DNA from: Enterococcus faecalis | GTDB taxonomy: Bacteria; Bacillota; Bacilli; Lactobacillales; Enterococcaceae | Assembly: GCF_029024925.1 (NCBI RefSeq) | Contig: NZ_CP118962.1 | Span: forward strand, 2,596,001-2,660,000 | Reading direction: 5' to 3' | Length of the DNA: 64,000 nt | In this document: positions 53,199 through 62,131 of the stretch, piece by piece | Position numbering within the stretch: the first letter of the stretch is position 1 | How the letters are laid out: the number at the start of each line of letters is the position of its first letter | Notes under the pieces: generated by a model | Told to the model about the DNA's origin: nothing | Database searches by the model: none | What the model saw: the letters and a program-made list of their open reading frames with translations, nothing else | Translations under genes and position numbers: made by a program

Positions 53199-54142
53199 TA
53201 TTCAGCACCTCCATTTTTTAACGCTACTTGGTGGGTTGGACTAATCGCATGTAAGTTATAAACCCGCCCATTTTCATCATAATAGTCTTTATGATTTTCC
53301 CGATACTCTTGCTCAACTCTTCTTCGTTCTTCTTTGTGAGCTTCTCGGTTCGCTACGTCAATTTTAGGAATTGCTGAAAGTAAGCGTTTGGTATAAATGT
53401 GTTGTGGATTAGTGTAAATATCTTGGCGTGTACCGATTTCTACAAAACGGCCTTTGTACATAATGGCAATGTTGTCACACATATGTTTAACTACGCCCAA
53501 ATCATGGGAAATAAATAAGTAACTTAACCCATATTCCTGTTGAATGTTTTTCATAAAATTCAATACCTGTGCTTGCACAGATAAGTCCAGTGCTGAAACA
53601 GGTTCATCTGCAATAATTAATTTGGGGCTGGTAGCCACCGCTCGGGCGACGCCTAAACGTTGGCGTTGTCCACCAGAAAATTCATGAGGATATTTGTACA
53701 ACGCATCTTCTGGCATCCCCACAATATCCAACAAACTTTTGACTTTTTTCTTTTCTTCTTGGTCACTTAACCGTTCAAAATTTCGAATTGGTTCGGCGAT
53801 AATATCTAGTACTCGTTTTTTAGGGTTTAAACTTGACATCGAATCTTGGAAAATCATTTGGACATCTTTGTTGTATCCGATCGCTTTTCGACTTCGCGGC
53901 TTGGTTACATCTTGTCCTTGATAAATAATTTCACCATTTGTAATTTTTTCTAAACCAATAATTGCTTTTCCTGTCGTTGATTTTCCAGAACCCGATTCAC
54001 CAACTAACCCATACGTTTTACCTTGTTCAATCATGAAATCCACACCATCAACCGCCAAAACATGATCAGTGATTCGATTGAAGAAGCCGCTGCGAATTGG
54101 ATAATGAACTTTTAAATCTTTAATTTGAATAATTTCTGTCAT
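53198..54142 (-). CDS. oppF: Oligopeptide ABC transporter ATP-binding protein OppF
   Basis: 314 aa. Walker A VGESGSGKSTTGKAI, Q-loop MIFQDSMSSLNPKKRV, signature FSGGQRQRLGVARA, Walker B LIIADEPVSALDLS, switch His in FISHDLGVVKHM; then the C-terminal oligo_HPY region (HIYTKRLLSAIP). Coupled to oppD (1-bp overlap). Confidence 0.96.
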   Translation of the reverse strand: MTEIIQIKDLKVHYPIRSGFFNRITDHVLAVDGVDFMIEQGKTYGLVGESGSGKSTTGKAIIGLEKITNGEIIYQGQDVTKPRSRKAIGYNKDVQMIFQDSMSSLNPKKRVLDIIAEPIRNFERLSDQEEKKKVKSLLDIVGMPEDALYKYPHEFSGGQRQRLGVARAVATSPKLIIADEPVSALDLSVQAQVLNFMKNIQQEYGLSYLFISHDLGVVKHMCDNIAIMYKGRFVEIGTRQDIYTNPQHIYTKRLLSAIPKIDVANREAHKEERRRVEQEYRENHKDYYDENGRVYNLHAISPTHQVALKNGGAE

Positions 54143-55149
54143 TACGCTTCCCCTTCCCCGTCTCTAAAATGAAAATGTTTATAACATGTACAACGAACAT
54201 AATGATTCGGTGCAACTTCATGTAATGTTGGATTTTCTTCATGTTCCGATGCATCAATCCAAGGAATTCGTGGGGCAAACCGACAACCTTTTCTAGGTAA
54301 TTTGGTTAACGAAGGAACAATCCCTTCAATCACATGAAGTTCTTCTTCATCGGAATTCTCTTGGGGAATGGACTGAAGTAAGGAACGTGTATATGGATGT
54401 TTTGGATGACTAAACAATTCTTCAGCAGTGGCTACTTCTACAAACTGACCCGCATACATAACCGCTACACGATCAGCCATTTCCGCAACTACACCTAAGT
54501 CATGGGTAATTAAAATAATGCCACTCCCTGTTTCTTCTTGTAAATCTTTTAACAAATCGAGAATTTGTGCCTGAATGGTAACGTCTAAGGCCGTTGTTGG
54601 TTCATCTGCAATTAAAATCGGTGGTTTACACGCGATTGCAATGGCGATAATCACCCGTTGACGCATGCCGCCAGACAATTCATGAGGATACTGTTTCCCG
54701 ACACGCTCTGGGTTGGGAATCCCCACTTGATCTAACAGTTCAATGGCCCGTGCTTGTTTTTGTTGTGCGGTCATTTTGGTATGATACGTGAGACTTTCTT
54801 TAATTTGGTCTTCAATTCGCATGAGCGGATTCAGTGCAGACAACGGATCTTGGAAAATCATCCCAATATCGTTTCCTCTGACTTTGTTGTACAATGTTTC
54901 ATTAAACGTAGTTAAGTTTAAATTGTTGTATAAAATTTCCCCAGTAATTTTGGTATGATTGGGATCATGTAAGCCCATAATCGTTGTTGCTAAGGTACTT
55001 TTTCCACAACCAGATTCTCCGACGATTGCCAGAATCTCATTTTTCTTCAATTCAAATGAAACATCATCGACGGCATTATAATAATCATCTTTGATTCTAA
55101 ATGCTGTTTCTAATCCTGAAACCTCTAGTAATTGTTCATTTCCTTGCAT
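54142..55149 (-). CDS. oppD: Oligopeptide ABC transporter ATP-binding protein OppD
   Basis: 335 aa from the ATG at 55149, with AAGGGG 9 nt upstream; the ORF upstream to 55182 lacks a site. Walker A VGESGCGKSTLATTI, signature LSGGMRQRVIIAIAIA, Walker B ILIADEPTTALDVT, and the C-terminal oligo_HPY extension with the Cys-containing RKGCRFAPRIPW / HYVRCTCYKHF, the iron-sulfur-type cluster found in many OppD/DppD proteins. First gene of the operon. Confidence 0.96.
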   Translation of the reverse strand: MQGNEQLLEVSGLETAFRIKDDYYNAVDDVSFELKKNEILAIVGESGCGKSTLATTIMGLHDPNHTKITGEILYNNLNLTTFNETLYNKVRGNDIGMIFQDPLSALNPLMRIEDQIKESLTYHTKMTAQQKQARAIELLDQVGIPNPERVGKQYPHELSGGMRQRVIIAIAIACKPPILIADEPTTALDVTIQAQILDLLKDLQEETGSGIILITHDLGVVAEMADRVAVMYAGQFVEVATAEELFSHPKHPYTRSLLQSIPQENSDEEELHVIEGIVPSLTKLPRKGCRFAPRIPWIDASEHEENPTLHEVAPNHYVRCTCYKHFHFRDGEGEA

Positions 55150-55261
55150 CCATACGCACCCCTTACGTCCTTTCAAAAACATTATATAAATTAACTAATA
55201 TTTAATGATAGCACTTTCTAATTTTTATCAATGTTAATTTACAGCTCATTGTTTTTTCATA

Positions 55262-55290
55262 ATTTTATAGAATTATTCCATAAAAAGCAA
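55262..55290 (-). promoter_or_regulatory. opp operon promoter
   Basis: TTGCTT (55285-55290), 17-bp spacer, TAAAAT (55262-55267) on the minus strand, about 110 bp before oppD. The surrounding AT-rich leader (55150-55395) has no gene. Confidence 0.65.
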
Positions 55291-55395
55291 GATAAAATAA
55301 CTTTTTTCGCAGTTATTTTTTTACATGTATGATTTTTTTTACAAAAATATGTGTAAAAATAGCCTTATTGCTTAATAAAATAACCATTATGTACG

Positions 55396-55432
55396 CAAAA
55401 AAAGTCGATCAACAGGAATGTTAATCGACTTT
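55396..55432 (-). terminator. Terminator of acpP
   Basis: AAAGTCGAT (with TGTT/AACA pairing in the loop region) / ATCGACTTT plus seven T on the minus strand, 14 bp past the acpP stop. It separates the acpP transcript from opp. Confidence 0.85.
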
Positions 55433-55445
55433 GTCTTATTATTTT

Positions 55446-55685
55446 TTATGAATTACTCACAATATAATCTACAGCGGCACCAACTGTTTCAATTTTTTCT
55501 GCATCTTCATCTGAAATCTCTGTTCCAAATTCATCTTCAAGTTCTAAAACAAACTCCATTACGCTAATTGAGTCAGCGTTCAAATCATCTTTAATGTTTA
55601 ATTGATCTGTTACTTGATCCGCTTCAATATCAAAGTGGTTTGAGATAATCTTCGCTACTTTTTGAAGTACTTCTTCACGAGTCAA
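55446..55685 (-). CDS. acpP: Acyl carrier protein linked to plsX (AcpB type)
   Basis: 79 aa, acidic. The phosphopantetheine attachment Ser is in LNADSISVMEFVLELEDEFG (Ser about residue 38); it is DSI rather than the usual DSL. It is downstream of plsX, not in the fab operon. Enterococcus faecalis is reported to have two ACPs, one for synthesis (AcpA, fab operon) and one next to plsX (AcpB) that serves exogenous fatty-acid incorporation and FabT control; by position this is the second, so acpB is the more specific name (inference). RBS GAGGTG. Confidence 0.93.
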   Translation of the reverse strand: MTREEVLQKVAKIISNHFDIEADQVTDQLNIKDDLNADSISVMEFVLELEDEFGTEISDEDAEKIETVGAAVDYIVSNS

Positions 55686-55746
55686 CTGTATTCACCTCCA
55701 CTGCTTTTGAAAAAAGGTTCTTTCTTTTACTAAAACGCTAAGATAC

Positions 55747-55801
55747 ATTGTACTCACAATTTGGGTATTTGTCCATCTTTTTTTCATTTGAGTAACAAAC
55801 T
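55747..55801 (-). promoter_or_regulatory. Internal acpP promoter and FabT-like palindrome
   Basis: On the minus strand TGGACA (55770-55775), 17-bp spacer, TACAAT (55747-55752). About 10 bp upstream is AGTTTG-TTACT-CAAAT (55786-55801), similar to the FabT operator shape (AGTTTGA...TCAAA). Inferred. Confidence 0.45.
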
Positions 55802-55821
55802 GATGTCAAGACAATTGCAAA

Positions 55822-56823
55822 TTACTCTGCTTTGCCTTCATAATATTCCACTAATTGTGGGACAACTTGGGTTTCTAACATTGTATGAATTTGACGAATG
55901 GTGTAGCGGACGGCATCAGGACCCGTGGCCCCATGCGTTTTAATGACTGGCGCTTTTAAGCCAAATAAAACCGCTCCCCCATGTTTTGAGTAGTCCATTT
56001 CGTCTTTCATGCCACGCAACGCATTCTTTAATAATAAGGCGCCCATTTTTCCTTTGACACCTTCAGAAAGAATCGCTGTTTTCAGCAAGCTCATCATGTT
56101 CATAGCTGTGCCTTCGATGGATTTTAAAACGGCATTTCCTGTGAAGCCATCTGTCACCACCACGTCAGCTACGCCATTTAATAATTCTCGTGCTTCAACG
56201 TTTCCGACAAAATTAATCGTTTCATCTGCTGCTAACAATTCGAAGGCTTTTTTCGTTAATTCACTGCCCTTTGTTTCCTCAGTTCCATTATTTAATAGAC
56301 CGACACGAGGATTCTGAACGTTCCGAACTTTTTCAGCATAGAATGAACCTAAAACGGCATACTGAACCAAATGTTCTGGTTTATTGTCTGCATTGGCTCC
56401 TAAATCTAACATGTCAAACCCTTTGTCTGGTTCTCCCATGACAGGTAAAGTTGACATCAAACCGGGACGTTCCACATTTTTGATGCGGCCGACAATGAAC
56501 AGACCCGCTGCTAATAGCGCTCCGGTGTTGCCTGCAGAAAAAATCGCATCGGCTTCCCCATTTTTAACTGCTTGCGCTGCTAAAACCATGGAAGCCGTTT
56601 TCTTACGACGGATTGCTTTAACTGGCTCATCGTCACTAGCAATTTTTTCATTGGTATGAATAATCGTAATGTTTTTTTCATCGGTGATGTATTTTTTTAT
56701 TTCGGCTTCTTTTCCATATAATTGAAATTCAATGTCTGGGAAGTCTTGTTTGGCTAGCATAACCCCTTCAACAATTGCTTGTGGGGCGTTATCTCCACCC
56801 ATTGCATCTACAGCAATTTTCAT
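55822..56823 (-). CDS. plsX: Phosphate acyltransferase PlsX
   Basis: 333 aa, complete. Starts [21 protein letters not shown], the PlsX signature, and contains [56 protein letters not shown] and [18 protein letters not shown]. It forms acyl-phosphate from acyl-ACP for phospholipid synthesis with PlsY. Next to acpP, and downstream of recG as in Bacillus (there recG-fapR-plsX); FapR is absent here. Confidence 0.97.
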   Translation of the reverse strand: MKIAVDAMGGDNAPQAIVEGVMLAKQDFPDIEFQLYGKEAEIKKYITDEKNITIIHTNEKIASDDEPVKAIRRKKTASMVLAAQAVKNGEADAIFSAGNTGALLAAGLFIVGRIKNVERPGLMSTLPVMGEPDKGFDMLDLGANADNKPEHLVQYAVLGSFYAEKVRNVQNPRVGLLNNGTEETKGSELTKKAFELLAADETINFVGNVEARELLNGVADVVVTDGFTGNAVLKSIEGTAMNMMSLLKTAILSEGVKGKMGALLLKNALRGMKDEMDYSKHGGAVLFGLKAPVIKTHGATGPDAVRYTIRQIHTMLETQVVPQLVEYYEGKAE

Positions 56824-56925
56824 GAGTGATTCCCTCCTACTTTTTTGTTTCCTAACAAGTATAACATATTTTTTTCAAAGAAATACGCATTGGCTTTTAC
56901 TTTCTGGCTTCAAAAATTACCTCTT

Positions 56926-58962
56926 CTAATCGAAAAATTGGGCCGCCTCATCTTGGGGTTTCACTCGATTGGCTAAGCCTTGATAAGCAGGATATTGCCA
57001 CCATTCTTTCACTTGCCATAGGGCACTTGCTTCTTGGCGCGCAACTTCTAAAATGTTAAAGTCCGTCACGATATCTCCTACCGCAAATTGAGGCACTCCT
57101 GATTGCCGTGCACCGAACACTTCCCCAGGTCCGCGAAGTTCCAAATCACGCTCACTCAAGACAAAACCATTGGTGGTTTCTGTCATGATTTTCATACGCT
57201 CAACGCCCATTTCATTTTTCGGATTGGCCACTAAAATACAATAAGATGCACTGGAGCCACGCCCCACACGGCCCCGTAACTGATGTAACTGTGCTAACCC
57301 AAACCGGTCCGCATCCATAATTAACATCACTGTGGCATTTGGTACATTCACGCCAACTTCAATAACGGTGGTAGAAACCAATAATTGCAGCTGATTGTCT
57401 TTGAACTCCTGCATAATGTCATCTTTTTCTTGGTTTTTCATTTTACCATGTAGTAATCCCACTTGATATCTTGGGGAATAAAAGCTTTGCATATGTTCAA
57501 AAATTTCTGTTGCGTTTTTCACATCTAAGGCTTCTGATTCTTCAATCAATGGACAAATAATATAGGCTTGATGTCCTCGAGCCAGTTCTTTTTCCATCCA
57601 TTCTAAAACAGTATCTAACTGCGGCGGCCGAATCCAACGTGTTTCGATTGGAATCCGTCCAGCTGGCATTTCATCAATGATTGATACATCCATTTCGCCA
57701 TAGGCTGTAATGGCCAGCGTTCGAGGAATCGGCGTGGCCGTCATAAATAGAACATCTGGTTTTAAGCCTTTTTCTCTTAATATTTTTCTCTGATTCACAC
57801 CAAAACGATGTTGCTCATCGGTGATTACCAAACCTAATTGATGGAAACTGACATCTTGTTGTATCAAAGCATGGGTCCCTACCACAATGTCAATCTCGCC
57901 ATTGGCCAGTTCTTCGAGAATTAGACGACGTTCTTTCGTTTTGGTGGAACCTGTTAATAAGGCCGTTCGCACTTCTAATGGATCAAACAACTGCTGTAAG
58001 CTTTCCATGTGTTGCTGCGCTAAAATTTCAGTCGGAACCATTAACGCCCCTTGAAAGCCAGCGGTCATGGTGGCGTATAGCGCAATCGCAGCCACTACCG
58101 TTTTCCCACTCCCCACGTCACCTTGAAGCAATCGTTGCATATGCTTCGGACTTCGCAAGTCTCGACAAATTTCATTGGTCACTTTTTTTTGGGCGCCTGT
58201 CAATTCAAAAGGCAGTCCTTGGGTGAACGTTTTTAAGCGATCCACGTCATATTGAATAGCTAAACCATTTTTTTCCGCTTTTTCTTGTTTCTTCAATCCT
58301 TGCATTTTAAGTTGGAAAAGGAAAAACTCTTCAAAGACTACTCGTCGTTTAGCTTGATGGCTTTCTTCTGGATTACTGGGAAAATGCATCGCCCACATTG
58401 CTTCTTTTCTAGGCATCAAGCGGTACTTTTCTAATAAATCATTCGGTAAAATCTCTTCAACCAGTGAACCATACTCTTCAAAAGCAGTGCGGATTAACTG
58501 AACCAACGTGCTTTGTCGGACTTTTTTATTCACATGATAAATGGGGGCGAAATCTTCATTGTCTCCTTTAGAAGCTAAGATTTTCATGCCATTTAATGAT
58601 TTTCTCTTGGCATCCCATTTGCCATAAACAGCAATTTCTTCGGAAAGAACTACTTTGTCTTTTAAAAAAGGTTGGTTGAAGAAGGAAACATTAATGACCG
58701 CATGTTCCTGCATCATTCGAAACGTTAACCGGCTCTTCTTATAACCGTACCGACTAACGACTGCTTCCGAAACCACTAGCCCTTTTAGCGTAACTTTTTC
58801 CTGATCCTGAATCTCGCTTAAATCCTTTTCTTGGATATCATCGTAGCGGAAGGGATAATACGTCAATAAGTCTTCAATTGTAGCAATCCCCAGTTCTTGT
58901 AAATTTTCAGCACGTTTTGGGCCAACACCGGGCAATACGCTGACTAAATCTGTGATGTCCAT
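56926..58962 (-). CDS. recG: ATP-dependent DNA helicase RecG
   Basis: 678 aa, full length. An N-terminal wedge/OB domain (about 60-160), then SF2 helicase motifs: I GDVGSGKTVVAA, Ia MVPTEILAQQH, II DEQHRFG, III FMTATPIPRTLAI, IV and V STTVIEVGVNVPNATVM, VI QLHQLRGRVGRG, and the C-terminal TRG-like region (ERDLELRGPGEVFGARQSG). It reverses stalled replication forks and processes recombination intermediates. Confidence 0.97.
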   Translation of the reverse strand: MDITDLVSVLPGVGPKRAENLQELGIATIEDLLTYYPFRYDDIQEKDLSEIQDQEKVTLKGLVVSEAVVSRYGYKKSRLTFRMMQEHAVINVSFFNQPFLKDKVVLSEEIAVYGKWDAKRKSLNGMKILASKGDNEDFAPIYHVNKKVRQSTLVQLIRTAFEEYGSLVEEILPNDLLEKYRLMPRKEAMWAMHFPSNPEESHQAKRRVVFEEFFLFQLKMQGLKKQEKAEKNGLAIQYDVDRLKTFTQGLPFELTGAQKKVTNEICRDLRSPKHMQRLLQGDVGSGKTVVAAIALYATMTAGFQGALMVPTEILAQQHMESLQQLFDPLEVRTALLTGSTKTKERRLILEELANGEIDIVVGTHALIQQDVSFHQLGLVITDEQHRFGVNQRKILREKGLKPDVLFMTATPIPRTLAITAYGEMDVSIIDEMPAGRIPIETRWIRPPQLDTVLEWMEKELARGHQAYIICPLIEESEALDVKNATEIFEHMQSFYSPRYQVGLLHGKMKNQEKDDIMQEFKDNQLQLLVSTTVIEVGVNVPNATVMLIMDADRFGLAQLHQLRGRVGRGSSASYCILVANPKNEMGVERMKIMTETTNGFVLSERDLELRGPGEVFGARQSGVPQFAVGDIVTDFNILEVARQEASALWQVKEWWQYPAYQGLANRVKPQDEAAQFFD

Positions 58963-59009
58963 AAAATCCCCTCCTCATTAATATACGCAAAAAAATGGAT
59001 CATTCATTA

Positions 59010-59051
59010 AATAGGCTGGTTCATTAGCCCTAACTAATGAACCAGCCTATT
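59010..59051 (-). terminator. Inverted repeat between fakA and recG, possible terminator
   Basis: A 17-bp perfect stem AATAGGCTGGTTCATTA / TAATGAACCAGCCTATT, but only a weak T-stretch follows on the minus strand, so it may attenuate or process rather than end transcription. Confidence 0.5.
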
Positions 59052-59077
59052 CGTTTTTATTTTTTCATCACGAAAAC

Positions 59078-60754
59078 CTATTCTGCTGAGAATAAGTATG
59101 GATACACAGGTTGTCCACCTTCATGAAGTTCTGTTTCTAATTCATCGTTTTCAGAAACTAAAATAGCGATTAGCTTTTCAGCTTCTTCAACCGAACCATC
59201 TTCGCCGACAATAATTGTCACGATTTCAGTGTCTTCATCAATCATGCGGTTCAACGTGTCTAATGATGCATTAAAACGATCTGCTTCAGAAACGACGATT
59301 TTACCATCAATCATTCCTAAGAAGTCATCTTTTTTAATTTCAACGTCATCAATGGTTGTGTCACGAACAGCTGTGGTTACTTGACCACTCACAACGCTGT
59401 CTAACATTTCCGTCATACTTGCTTTGTTTTCTTCTAATGATTGTTGATCATTGAAAGCTAACATTGCTGTCATTCCTTGAGAAATGGTTTTAGATGGAAC
59501 AACCGCTACTGGTACATCGGCAACTTCTGCTGCTTGATCAGCTGCCATAAAGATGTTTTTGTTATTTGGTAAGATAATGACTTGCTCTGCATTCACTTCT
59601 TTGACTGCTTTTAAAATATCTTCCGTACTTGGGTTCATTGTTTGGCCACCACTAATAATGTAGCTTGCACCTAAACTTCGGAATAATTTTTGAACGCCTT
59701 CACCGGCTGCAATAGCAATCACAGCAAACGGTACGCGAACTTTTTCAGTCAACGCTTCTTGCTGAGCATCGCGTTCAACTAACGTTTCATGTTGTAAACG
59801 CATATTGTCTACTTTTATTTTTACTAACGAACCAAATTTTTGGCCGTAGTTCATCACTTCACCTGGATGCTCAGTGTGTACGTGAACTTTGATAATTTCG
59901 TCATCGTTAACGACTAATAGAGAATCGCCTAGTTCATTTAAGTAGTTTCTGAATGTTTCATAATCAAAAGCGCTGTCCACGGTTGGGCCTTCGCCGATAC
60001 GAACCATAATTTCTGTACAATAGCCAAATTTAATGTCTTCTGTCGCAACGTGGCCACTAACACCACGGTGATGTTCAGCATTAACCATTTCGTCCATTTC
60101 GGCAGGACTTGGTTCATACGTTTCAGTTGGTAAAAATTCACCACTAAGCGCTTCTAAAAATCCTTCATAGATAAATAGTAGTCCTTGACCCCCACTATCT
60201 ACAACGCCGACTTCTTTTAGGACAGGTAATAAATCAGGTGTTTTCGCTAAGGCACGTTTAGCACCTGCTACAACAGCTGTCATAACTTCGATACAGTCAT
60301 CTGTTTCTTTCGCTTTACGTTCGCCAGAACGCGCCGCTTCACGAGAAACAGTTAAGATTGTTCCTTCAACGGGTTTCATCACTGCTTTATACGCTGTTTC
60401 TACACCATGTGTAAATGCAGCGGCCAAGTCTTTGGCATTTAATGTTGTAACCTCAGGAATTTGTTTTGAGAAGCCGCGGAATAATTGAGATAAAATAACC
60501 CCAGAATTTCCACGAGCACCCATTAATAACCCTTTGGATAACGCACCTGCTAATTCTCCTACTTTTTCAGAGCGAGAATCGGCCACAGCCTTTGCACCAC
60601 TGGTCATTGATAAGTTCATATTTGTTCCTGTATCACCATCGGGTACAGGGAAAACGTTTAATGAGTTGACATATTCTGCATTTGTGTGCAGACGAGTCGC
60701 ACCTGCCTGGACCATTTCCTGGAACTGACCTGCGCTGATTTCTGTTACATTCAC
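59078..60754 (-). CDS. fakA: Fatty acid kinase catalytic subunit FakA (YloV/DAK2)
   Basis: 558 aa. An N-terminal DAK2 domain with the Mg-ATP motif NVFPVPDGDTGTNMNLSMTSG (residues about 29-49) and SKGLLMGARGNSGVILSQLFRG, a middle domain, and a C-terminal DegV-like region (GEGVQKLFRSLGASYIISGGQTMNPSTEDI). FakA phosphorylates fatty acids presented by FakB; the acyl phosphate enters the PlsX/PlsY route, so its presence beside plsX and acpP is functionally coherent. It follows asp23 with an 80-bp gap. Confidence 0.95.
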   Translation of the reverse strand: MNVTEISAGQFQEMVQAGATRLHTNAEYVNSLNVFPVPDGDTGTNMNLSMTSGAKAVADSRSEKVGELAGALSKGLLMGARGNSGVILSQLFRGFSKQIPEVTTLNAKDLAAAFTHGVETAYKAVMKPVEGTILTVSREAARSGERKAKETDDCIEVMTAVVAGAKRALAKTPDLLPVLKEVGVVDSGGQGLLFIYEGFLEALSGEFLPTETYEPSPAEMDEMVNAEHHRGVSGHVATEDIKFGYCTEIMVRIGEGPTVDSAFDYETFRNYLNELGDSLLVVNDDEIIKVHVHTEHPGEVMNYGQKFGSLVKIKVDNMRLQHETLVERDAQQEALTEKVRVPFAVIAIAAGEGVQKLFRSLGASYIISGGQTMNPSTEDILKAVKEVNAEQVIILPNNKNIFMAADQAAEVADVPVAVVPSKTISQGMTAMLAFNDQQSLEENKASMTEMLDSVVSGQVTTAVRDTTIDDVEIKKDDFLGMIDGKIVVSEADRFNASLDTLNRMIDEDTEIVTIIVGEDGSVEEAEKLIAILVSENDELETELHEGGQPVYPYLFSAE

Positions 60755-60836
60755 CTAAAAAATCCTCCTTCAGATTTACCGCTAACGGCAACACACGACT
60801 TCCTTGTGCAATTGCATCGTTGACAGTACACTACCT

Positions 60837-61199
60837 CTAATCCGGTAATACACGAACTCCTTGAACAAAAACGTTAACTGAATTCGCAGTGACACCTAAT
60901 AATGTTTCAAGATTATATTTTACTTTTTCTTGGACGTTACGAGAAACTTCAGAAATTTTTGTACCATAACTAACAATCGTGTAGACATCCACTGCGATTC
61001 CGTTGTCTTCTTGACGAACAACGACACCACGTGAGTAATTCTCACGACGTAAAATATCGTTTAAGTTATCTTTAATTTGATTTTTGCTTGCCATTCCGAC
61101 AATTCCGTAAATATCTGTCGCAGCTCCGCCAACTACTGTAGCGATCACATCATTGGTAATCTCAATGGTACCTGCGGGTGTTTGAATTTTTACAGCCAT
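60837..61199 (-). CDS. Asp23/Gls24 family protein (YloU-like)
   Basis: 120 aa. Family blocks: GTIEITNDVIATVVGGAATDIYGIVGMASK, RENYSRGVVV, IAVDVYTIVSYGTKISEVSRNVQEKVKYNLE and VNVFVQGVRV. The yloU-yloV (fakA) pair is conserved across Firmicutes; Asp23 proteins are envelope-stress associated. GGAGG precedes the ATG, and an extended -10 (TGA TAAAAT) lies about 50 bp upstream. Confidence 0.93.
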   Translation of the reverse strand: MAVKIQTPAGTIEITNDVIATVVGGAATDIYGIVGMASKNQIKDNLNDILRRENYSRGVVVRQEDNGIAVDVYTIVSYGTKISEVSRNVQEKVKYNLETLLGVTANSVNVFVQGVRVLPD

Positions 61200-61364
61200 T
61201 GATGAAAGCCTCCTTATAAGAGCACATTCGCCCTATTTTCTTCCATAACATTTTATCATATCCAGCCTTTAATTAAAAGGAAGTTCGTCAGATATTATAG
61301 ACCCTTCCTCATAATTACCAACATTTGTACAATTTACAACGTTTGTCGTGCATTGTCAATGCAG

Positions 61365-61403
61365 AAAAAGACAAGATTCGACTTGGTTCATTGAATCTTG
61401 TCT
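61365..61403 (-). terminator. Terminator of the two-component operon
   Basis: An 11-bp perfect stem AGACAAGATTC / GAATCTTGTCT with TTTTTC on the minus strand, 8 bp past the response-regulator stop. Confidence 0.9.
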
Positions 61404-61410
61404 GCTGATT

Positions 61411-62130
61411 TTAGAGGTTTTTCATGGCTCTCACTGAGACTAAACATCTTTCTCCATTACTCATTTCGACAATCCGTTCGCTTTTTATAACTTTACTTAT
61501 ATGCTTGCGGTTGATTAAATATGATTTGTGACAACGATAAAAGTCATTAGACTGTTCTTCAATCTCCTTTAAGGAACCATAAAATTCAATTTCTCCGTTT
61601 TCAAGATGTAAAACAATTTTATGCGATACGGAAGAAGATTCAAAAAAAATGATTGTTGTCATATCTACAGACCGAATGGTATCGCCGTCCTTAAATTTAA
61701 ATAATTTTTTTGTATCTCCACGTTCACTAGTTATACGTTCATGAGCCAATTGAATATTTTCACAGATTTTCTGCTGTAGATGTTCTTTGTTGTCTTTAAT
61801 GATATAGTCCAGCGCTTCCACTTTATACGTAAACGTCAGATAGGACAGTTCCCCATGTGTTGTGACAAAAACGATTTTACCTAAATTATCGTAGTCTCTG
61901 ATTTTAGCTGCTAAGGTTAATCCTGACATTTCATGTTGTAAATCAACATCTAGAAAATATAACCCAATTATTCTAGACTGACTTTTGACAAATTCAAGTA
62001 CTTCTAACGGATTTCCTGTTGAAAAAACCAGTTCCATATCAAGACTTTCCATCATTATGTAATTTTTAACATAGGTTTCCAACATTTGTCGTTGTCGCCA
62101 ATCATCTTCGCAAATAATAATAGAAATCAC
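61411..62130 (-). CDS. LytTR response regulator (AgrA/FsrA type)
   Basis: About 239 aa from the GTG at 62130 (reads MISIIICEDDWRQRQML), since AGGAGG lies about 10 nt upstream, at the end of the kinase gene; the ORF open to 62157 overlaps that gene. The N-terminal receiver has acidic residues CEDD, phospho-Asp in LYFLDVDLQ (about residue 61) and the conserved Thr/Lys region (VFVTTHGEL, about 105); the C-terminal LytTR domain (about 140-239) has the SHKIVLHLENGEIEFYGSLKEIE and FYRCHKSYLINRKHISKV blocks. AgrA-type regulators bind direct repeats upstream of quorum-sensing targets. One base separates it from the kinase stop. Confidence 0.93.
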   Translation of the reverse strand: MISIIICEDDWRQRQMLETYVKNYIMMESLDMELVFSTGNPLEVLEFVKSQSRIIGLYFLDVDLQHEMSGLTLAAKIRDYDNLGKIVFVTTHGELSYLTFTYKVEALDYIIKDNKEHLQQKICENIQLAHERITSERGDTKKLFKFKDGDTIRSVDMTTIIFFESSSVSHKIVLHLENGEIEFYGSLKEIEEQSNDFYRCHKSYLINRKHISKVIKSERIVEMSNGERCLVSVRAMKNL

Positions 62131-62131
62131 C

